Origin: Zygnema cylindricum | Lineage: Eukaryota; Streptophyta; Zygnematophyceae; Zygnematales; Zygnemataceae | NCBI GenBank assembly: GCA_037447655.1 | Contig: JBBHKE010001687.1 | Location: 380,975 to 444,974 of the forward strand | Reading direction: 5' to 3' | DNA length: 64,000 bases | Part shown: piece after piece, positions 57,060 to 64,000 of the stretch | How positions within the stretch are numbered: the stretch's first letter is position 1 | Layout of the letters: each line of letters opens with the position of its first letter | The notes under the pieces: model-generated | What the model was told of the DNA's origin: nothing | Databases searched by the model: none | What the model saw: only the letters and a program-made list of their open reading frames with translations | Made by a program: the position numbers and the translations under genes

Positions 57060-58114
57060 TGTAGAAATTAGAGGTTTTATTTTGTATTTTCTTAGTTTAA
57101 AACATGTAAAGATAGAGAGCAAAAAAAGCAGAGGGGGTCTACCTCTAACTACTCTCACGAACTCCCACAATTGTCGCAGTCACTAAAGGTTGGAGAGGAA
57201 GCTAGAGCCATGGCTACCTATGCTGTCCAGAGAGACAGGTAGTAGCTTTGGTAGGTTTACCAAAAGGGACTCGACGGACCGAAGATTTGATCCTGGTACC
57301 TGCCGTCCGTCAAGTCAAGCAGTAGCCGTTAGCTTTATCCCGTTAGTCTATGATCAATGCTAAAGTATGTAGGGTTTCATACATATTTATCAATGTAAAT
57401 GTAGAGGAATTCATTTAACGGCGCGAACAATCTTTTGACATAGATACAGTTTTTGTAAACGTACGGTGTACGGTACTCCACGAAACTAATACCGCGCATT
57501 TGTTTCGATGGCGAAAGAAATACCATGCATCTATTTTTGATGGCTAAAATTAAAAGCAGATTTTGATCGAACGACCGGATAAATGCCGAGATCGCGGAAT
57601 GGGCACTTTGGCATTTTTCGGTCATCGCCACGTCAATTGCCACGTGGCACTATCACATTGGCTTGTGACATCTCCGGAGAATACGGGATCAAATCCGGAT
57701 ATGACGGATGTCGATATTTTGGCCATGTTGTACGATGGCCGTACAAAAATTACATCGGCACCTGTACTTTTTTGTACGACACAGTAATCTGATTGGTTCT
57801 GTACTCTAGTAGTATAGGGTTCAGAGAGGGATTTAGGACTTAGAAAATTTGGTTGGTAAAACCCTCTCTCCCAGAGGGCTCATGTATAAAAGGTCAACTT
57901 TGACCCTTCATAACTTACTGCTCAGGGGAGCAAATTCAGAGATTCTTTTTACTATCGATTAGGGAAGTCTTATCTTCACACGGGTGAAGTTGGTCAAAGT
58001 TTTTGTCTGTCACGGTGGCAGTGATTTTTGTGGAAACTCAAAGGGGTCAAGGTTATCCTAGGGGCTTCTAGAGAGCTGCCTATTGTGAGGGCCAATAGAG
58101 GTCTCAGAGTTGCA
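57060..58114 (+). repeat. Element D 3' LTR
   Basis: 1055 bp, TG...CA, preceded by a decayed purine tract. The gag-start ATG is changed to ATA here (about 58095). Hairpin at 57740-57779. Confidence 0.88.
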
Positions 58115-58950
58115 CGCAACACAACTTTTGTACTCTTTACAAATGCCTTGTCAGATACCACCTCAATTTTTTAGGGTTCTTGTTTTTTCGCGTGACGAAT
58201 AAAGGTATGGTTACATTAGATAAAAAGTGAGGTTTAATAAAGATTTAGTACTTGCCCGTACCATGCCGTACTATATTTTCGTGAGTTTTTTGAAAAGAAC
58301 ATTACAGAAAATAAGATTACGATTCTTCAAGTATTCGAGAGAAGATATCGACCGTCCGATTACATTTTGGTCTTTATTTGCGAAGCATCCGCTCCATCTG
58401 CCTCTGTTTTGGTGAAACCACTTCGCGGAGGTGGATTTACCAATATAAAACCAGTAAAGTTGCTACACCTGGAGGATAGACATGTGCGTCGATGAAAAAT
58501 GAAAATTTTCACACGTCGCGAAAGTCACGTGCCTTCGGACAAGGTGACCGTAAAATCTTTGACAAAAAAAAATACTGTTTTTTCCTGAAAGTCAGGAGAG
58601 TGAAGGAGATCTTTGAGGTACATTGACGCGGTACACTTGCGAAGTACACGTACGTAATACACTAGTACGAATTTCTATACGACAATGGTCGGTTTCCAAA
58701 TCTTTGACGAATTTAGAGATTCGATCGTCAACTTACGTGGAGCCACTCAAATCAGAACATATATGTAAAAACATATTTGCAGACGATACGTGATGTTACC
58801 GAGGCCTCTGTAATAAAGAAATTTTCTTTTTCGAGACCTCATGATGTACCCATACCCTAACGTTGCCAAAAATAGTGTGACGAATGGGCGCTAAAAAAAA
58901 TAGAGTGACAAAAGTGCGTTACGAGATTTCGTTTTATTTTTTTTTTGAAT
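58115..58950. other. No supported gene
   Basis: Right flank of element D. It does not continue element E. Frames are short and unrecognised. Confidence 0.4.
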
Positions 58951-58955
58951 TTTTG

Positions 58956-59262
58956 CAGTGTTGTTCAAATCATGCGATTTTTTCAAAATTTCCGATTGAA
59001 ACGTACAATTCGTGACGATTTTGAAAATCGCAAAAAAAAAATTCCACTATAAATTGAAACTGACATTTTACGGGAAAAGTAAAATAATTTCCGTAATATA
59101 TACGGTTTTTTCACGGAAATATACGGAATTCAAAGAAAAGATGCGTCTTAGCTATTGGTACTTCATGTTCAGTGAACAGAACACAAATATCACGGAACTC
59201 TATGTCTCTTCATTGAAAATGTATGCACATTTTCGAAAAGAAACGTTGAAACGTCACACTAT
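58956..59262 (-). mobile_element. hAT-like fragment (family F6, inverted)
   Basis: Begins CAGTGTTGTTCAAATC, a hAT-like terminus, and carries in inverse order the blocks of the 60683 copy (CGATTTTTTCAAAA, ...GTTCAGTGAACAGAA, ...TTTTCGAAAAGAAACG). Confidence 0.5.
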
Positions 59263-59344
59263 TTTCGAGCGCGTTTTTTTATGTCGTGCAATGCTTAATG
59301 TGAAAAATGTCATTTGTACATGGTCTCTGTACTCTTTTTTTTGA

Positions 59345-59541
59345 TGTTGTGTGTTGCCTGATAGATAGAGAGAGAAGGCAAAGAGAAGGCGGCCAAGGCT
59401 TCGTGTCAGACAGGCTCAAACACACGGAGTTTGATAAAAATGTGCTCTTGCGGACAATCGAACATGGGTGTGTCAGATTTCTAGGGCAAACATCTTTCAC
59501 GTTCTCCGCTACCAATTGATGAAGGAATTTTGATATCGACA
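59345..59541 (-). mobile_element. SINE-like element, copy 2
   Basis: On the minus strand it aligns with the copy at 60322: an A-box-like TTCATCAATTGGTAG, a B-box-like TGTTCGATTGTCC, and a tail of CTTCTCTTTGCC...TCTCTCTATC. It is more decayed than copy 1. Confidence 0.45.
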
Positions 59542-59544
59542 TAG

Positions 59545-60318
59545 AGTGTCATATTTATTTAAATATTTATAATACTTTACCACTTATTTAACGGAAAACT
59601 TACAAACTACGATGCATGTAATTTTTTTTTCCTGTTTTAATTGTACGGAATGGTACTGATAAAAATTCATTAACGATTTTTTACGATTTGTTCAAAAGGT
59701 TCAATACGTTCGTTACGTATAATTCGTCACGATTGAAACGTTCGCAATAATCGTTGTGAACAATTATGGATTTTTGAATGCGTATATCGTGTGCGATTTT
59801 TTTTGAGTTCCGTTGGTTACCATCTTGTCCAACGTGTCGCACCTCAAAATTTTCTGTAATTAGTTTTTATAAATTTTCTGTAATTTTTTTTTGAGGTACA
59901 CCTTGTATCGTTATTAGCGTATAGAAATTATTAGTGTAAAGAAAAAATTAGCGTCAATCATTCTAATTTAGTGCTAGGAGACGTGGCAGATTATGGTCCA
60001 CGTCCTTAAATAGTGTAGTTTATTATATTTAAGGTATCAATGCCAAAATTTTGGGGTGCCGATATAGCTTACATAAGGCTAATAACGATTCACGACATAG
60101 TTGTTCACGACGATTAGTGCGAATGTACCGTATGCGACGAATTATATGTAACAAACGCATTGAACCTTTGATCAAATCGCAAAAAACGGTTAATGAATTT
60201 CCTTCCGTACTATTCCGTACATAAAAAAACAAAAAACTATTACATATAACGCAGTTTGCAAGTTTTTCCCGTTAAATGAGCGGTAAAACAATAAACTCTT
60301 TATATTTTTATCACACTC
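59545..60318. other. No supported gene
   Basis: AT-rich, GTAC-rich sequence with F5-like ends (AATAACGATTCACGAC at about 60090). No coding frame supported. Confidence 0.35.
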
Positions 60319-60321
60319 CTT

Positions 60322-60530
60322 GCTGGTATCGGAACTTCTTCACCAACTGGTAGTCCAGTCGCTCACCTTAGGGTACGCTACGCACTTGACGTACCCGGGT
60401 TCGAATGCCACGAAGGTAAAATTTTATGAAATTTCGTCTGTCCGAGCCTATTTGACAGACAGACATGGTCGCCTTCTGTCTGCCTTCTTTCTCTATCTCG
60501 CTTTTGCTTTTGTCGAAGTCTGGACGTGAG
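60322..60530 (+). mobile_element. tRNA-derived SINE-like element, copy 1
   Basis: Pol III-type promoter boxes: CACCAACTGGTAGTCCAG (A-box/D-arm like, about 60340) and GGGTTCGAATGCC (B box, about 60398). A non-tRNA body follows and a TCTGCCTTCTTTCTCTATCTCGC pyrimidine tail region (about 60478-60500). No intact tRNA fold. Confidence 0.5.
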
Positions 60531-60682
60531 GATAGTAAAAAGCTTGGGAGGGAGGAGGGTAGGATATGGGGAAGCGGCTTCCTCGCGGTTTCGTTTTCAA
60601 TGTTCCATGGCGTCTTCTTTCAAAAAAAATTGAAGAAGAAGCCCGTACAAATTTCAAACTGAACGCGCGAAATTATTGTGAC

Positions 60683-60972
60683 GTTCAACGTCTCTTTTCG
60701 AAAATGTCCGTACATTTTCGATTATATAACGTACAACTTCCGTGGTATTCCTGTTCAGTTCACTGAACAGAAGGTACCAATAAGTACGATGCATATTTCC
60801 CGTGTTATTCCGTACATATTCGTTAAAAAAGTACAGTTACAGTAATTTGTTTACAGGTTTCCGTAAATTTGCAGTTACAGTTTACAGTACACGTTTTTTT
60901 ACGATTTTTTCAAAAGTCACGAATTATACGTTTCAATCGGAAAAAAAGAAAAAATCGCGCGATTTGAACAAC
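60683..60972 (+). mobile_element. hAT-like fragment (family F6)
   Basis: Starts near GTTCAACGTCTCTTTTCG and ends GCGCGATTTGAACAACTA, the F6 terminus. Confidence 0.5.
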
Positions 60973-60974
60973 TA

Positions 60975-61192
60975 TGATTCACGGTATACTGTACATCATA
61001 CAGAAACTTTCGAAGCGAATGCTTCGTGAAAAAATATCCAACGGTCATTGCTAACTCCCAGACCTTTGGAGAATATTGTCAAGATTCTCTGTAACGTTGT
61101 TCCCCGATAAAAACAAAATGGTAAGTACGACGCAGTACGGAGAAGTCCGAATTTCTGTAAAACCTCACTTTTCGTCTAATGGAACTTCACCC
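60975..61192 (+). mobile_element. F3-related MITE right end
   Basis: Ends ACTTTTCGTCTAATGGAACTTCACCC, close to the F3 terminus, followed by TAA. An AAATATCCAACGGTC block is shared with 50020-50040. The left end was not found. Confidence 0.5.
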
Positions 61193-61195
61193 TAA

Positions 61196-62280
61196 TGGCC
61201 CTAACAAGGGATGCAAAATTGCACGGAGAACTGGCTGAAAGTGAATGTCACTGTCAAAAAATTCCTCAACATTTTGCATATTCCGCACGGAATCTCTGCA
61301 AATTTTATTCATTGATCTGTACGGCAGACTACTGTAGCAGTACGGTATGTAGACGTTCTAGAGTAGATTCTACAGTATCAGATTCTGTCAGGATGTACGT
61401 GAGCTACGTGGCTCTGGATAGGATCGTGTATCAGCAATTAAGATATGCCGTACTAATTCGAATGTTCTCGATCGGACCGTATCGTGGCAAGAAGTCTGCA
61501 TGAGCTGCCGATCCACGGTTCAGAATGCAAGCACACAGAGACGTGGCATATTGACTCACCATTATTCTATCGAACTCCACGAACGGACGGTTACGATTTT
61601 AAAATTAACATGTACCTGGGGCCACGCTGGATGGCTGTACAACTTACGGTTGTGGGACAAGATGTAACACAAAGTACGGCACGATGCTGTCTCGTAAACT
61701 TGTGTTCATCTGCGCATCAAAAGGACGGCGCAGATTCTTCCCCTTTATCCGTATTCATTAAAGGTTTTGTTTCCAAAAAAAATCCCAAACCAGCCGAGTT
61801 TAGGGTAAATCTAGATTGTACGGATAGCTCTATGTTACAGCTAAAGACAAAACAATTGACCTATAGAATCGCGTTATCGCAACAGTCATTTGATACGACT
61901 GGCTTAACGAAGGGCTCTTAGTTACACGATTTAAGTATTTAACCCTAGAATTGAAAACCTGAAACTCGAAAGTACAGGTTTGAACTATATTGTAAATGAG
62001 ATCGGGCATCGGACGGCTCCGATTCTTTCCACGAAAGAGGGAGCAGATCGACGTGTATGGTTCAGACTTCAGAGCCTGTTTACGCAGACGGTCGAAGTTT
62101 AGATTTCCGATTTCGTCTTTCGCTGGTTTCCTTCTTGAAAGGCAAAAGCTGCCGCAGTGCATTTTATCCGTTTGTCGGCTTCTGATGCCAGCCAGGGGAA
62201 ACAAAGTCAAACGAGGGCTGCAACAAACACTGTGCGAAGGAATGTGACGTGACAGACTGACATCCTTTTCTCTGCTTTCT
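61196..62280. other. No recognised gene
   Basis: Two plus-strand frames (61195-61503, 102 residues; 61484-61921, 145 residues) overlap in different phases and match no family I know. The balanced composition leaves open a real but unrecognised exon. Confidence 0.35.
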
Positions 62281-62281
62281 T

Positions 62282-62565
62282 CTCCCTGACCTATCTTTTT
62301 TTTATTTTATCTCTCTCTCACTCTTCCTCTCCCTCAATTGGAATTTTTCGTTTGCGTAATGACTATTTTAGCGCCTCTTTGTAGCCTTTTACTCGGGCAC
62401 GATGTGTCCGTACAACGTCCGTACATATCCGACCATCTTTACAGTTAGGCATTTTACAGCTTGTTCTCTCTAACAGGAACTTCAAACCTTCCCTCTCTCT
62501 CTTCCTCTCCCTCCCGCTTCCTCTCCCTCTCTCACTCTCTCCCTCTCTCCCTCTCCTGGATTTTT
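62282..62565 (+). repeat. CT-rich stretch upstream of a candidate exon
   Basis: CTCTCTC/CCCTCTC runs at 62300-62335 and 62480-62560. CT-rich leaders are common in plant 5' UTRs and promoters; it may equally be a microsatellite. Confidence 0.5.
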
Positions 62566-62701
62566 TTTTCCAAGCTTGAAATCATCACAAAATAGTGAAA
62601 ATACCTTCAAAAACCTTCCGAACTTAATCCTCTTTCTTATGCCATGAGTGCCGCCTCCCATACTCTTCTGTTCGACACATTTCGCGTTCGCCGATCGAAC
62701 C

Positions 62702-62938
62702 ATGGGGAACCGATTCTGGAGAGATGTTGGTAGTCCGTCACCATTGTCACAGTCTCACTTATTCCTGTATCGTTTGGACAGTATTGTCGTTTCTGCCACC
62801 GACCAATCATCTGCCCGCGGCCATCTGAACCCTTTCATGATAAGCAGTCTGTCCGGATGTTCGGTCCTGTCGCTGAAACTAGCCAATGGCATTACAGCAG
62901 CTGTTGACTGTATACTTGCTGTTGTTGCCCTAATTCAG
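62702..62938 (+). CDS. Candidate coding exon, product unknown
   Basis: Exactly 79 codons from ATG 62702 to a CAG|GTGATT donor, in phase 0, after a CT-rich leader. The end is hydrophobic (LANGITAAVDCILAVVALIQ), suggesting a membrane segment. I do not recognise the family. Downstream exons, if any, are not clear; a short frame after an ACAG acceptor near 63498 is possible. Confidence 0.3.
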
Positions 62939-63049
62939 GTGATTTTTACAGCGTCGATTTATCATCTAGGAGATTTAACTGTTAGGAACGATCCATCATT
63001 AACATCCTTTATCATTGTTATAGCATTTAGGTTTTTTGTCTAAGTTTAA

Positions 63050-63975
63050 CGTCTTAGGTTTACAAACCCTAAGTCTTGCCGCAAAAGTTTCCCTAATGAT
63101 TTTGCATCTTAGATTTACCAGCTAGTCCTTAGGGCTTTTTGAGGAGATTTATCATCTAGGTTCACAATTCAAATTTGTATTCTAGGTGTTATCATTGCAC
63201 CTTCATCCCTGTCCAAAATAATATTGACTATTATATGTCGCACGATTGTCAGTGGATGCTTTCGTTATTATGATTATCGTTATTGATTATCTGCGTTGAT
63301 ATTATTGAGCATTACTTCTGAAGGTTCTCTGCAAACAAGTTTGACATAAGTTTATTAAGTGAAATGTTTAGCACTAAATTCATTTGTTTTTGTATCATTC
63401 ATATGTCAGTTTCAATAATTATTGGCAGAAAAAAATGAATTTTAGCGCATACTGTGTATTAATTATGTTTTTTTCGCCTTATGTGTGTTTTATGACAGCT
63501 CCTGAGAATTTACTTTCACAATCCTCATGCCAAATGGACTCGGCAAAAGGTATACCGCCTATGGCTATTAGAGTTAGTAAATTATTTCCGTTAAGACTTT
63601 CTTCGAATTAACTACACTAAAGTATGTCTTTCCACGTGGCTCTTTATGGATTACTTGACTAAAAAGTGTTAATGACACAAAAAAAAGACACTCGAATGTG
63701 ATGGACGCTAATAGCGATAGCCGGTGTAGTTACATTGATATCCAGTCTAAACTCAACAGTTGAAATTGGGTTAAACAATCAGAATGAGAGGTGAAATGGT
63801 TGCTGAAATGTGTACTCCTGTTTTTTGTGGCAAAAATCTGTTAATCCTTGGTAACTTTCACACTACAGTGAAGGCAAAAGGATCTTGCTTTGAAGAGAAA
63901 TTCTGCGGCAAATGGGGACGAGAAAAATATGAATGTGTTCATCAAATTTTTATGAAGTAACCCTAGTACATTTGC
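63050..63975. other. No supported gene
   Basis: AT-rich. A short F5-like end (GCTAATAGCGATAGCCGGTGTA, about 63708-63729, seen as a decayed arm) is present. Confidence 0.35.
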
Positions 63976-63977
63976 CG

Positions 63978-64000
63978 TGAGAGAGAGAGAGAGAGAGAGA
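63978..64000 (+). repeat. (GA)n microsatellite at window end
   Basis: GAGAGAGA run reaching the window edge. Confidence 0.9.

Larger units (their letters stand above)
51932..58114 (+). mobile_element. Copia element D, full length, decayed
   Basis: 6.2-kb plus-strand copia element of the A family. LTRs are 51932-52686 and 57060-58114, TGTAGAAATTAG...GAGTTGCA. No target duplication: ATATA on the left, CGCAA on the right. The 5' LTR lacks about 300 bp present in the 3' LTR. Dozens of stops in pol. Confidence 0.9.

Noticed and set aside
1-64000. CRISPR array, prokaryotic operon or defence island
   Set aside because: No regularly spaced repeats with unique spacers and no compact operons. The sequence is intron-bearing plant nuclear DNA.

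Overview
This is nuclear DNA of a plant, read from a draft assembly (there is a 10-N gap at 27694-27703). The evidence is intron-split genes of plant cell-wall glycosyltransferase families (GT37, GT92), the last exon of a receptor-like kinase, and a heavy load of Ty1/copia LTR retrotransposons and terminal-inverted-repeat (TIR) elements. The lineage cannot be fixed from the sequence. Nothing looks prokaryotic or organellar, and no CRISPR array, rRNA or intact tRNA gene was seen. All work was by eye: splice sites, repeat ends and identities are estimates unless a duplicated target site is quoted.

Layout. 1-2.7 kb: decayed copia relics. 2.9-3.35 kb: a hAT-type MITE. 3.4-8.35 kb: the C-terminal exons of a GT37 fucosyltransferase whose 3-kb intron holds an LTR piece, a 771-bp MITE and a copia relic. 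8.35-15.5 kb: intergenic repeats, including a MULE-type MITE with a perfect 9-bp target duplication. 15.8-19.4 kb: a GT92 glycosyltransferase gene. 19.5-27.4 kb: MITEs and simple repeats. 27.4-27.7 kb: receptor-like kinase 3' exon (minus). 28-30.3 kb: adjacent MITEs.

30.3-58.1 kb is a nested transposon block. Two copia elements, A (30683-37203) and B (37387-43796), both minus strand and both with perfect 5-bp target duplications, sit inside one MITE copy. A third copia family, C (about 45.46-49.4 kb), lies between broken MITE ends. Element D (51932-58114, plus strand) abuts a truncated relative, E. All copia coding regions carry stops or frameshifts. 58.1-64 kb holds hAT-like fragments, two tRNA-derived SINE-like copies in opposite orientation, simple repeats and one unassigned candidate exon.

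The most interesting features are in copia elements A-D. (1) The primer binding site is complementary to the anticodon stem-loop of initiator tRNA-Met, not to its 3' end, as in the half-tRNA priming of Drosophila copia. (2) The gag reading frame starts inside the LTR and runs straight through that primer site, so the same bases specify a Val-Met-Gly-Pro motif. (3) The LTRs of A, B and D share a hairpin whose stem sequence differs but whose pairing and loop core are kept. The MITE families also tend to abut one another through a single shared TTA.
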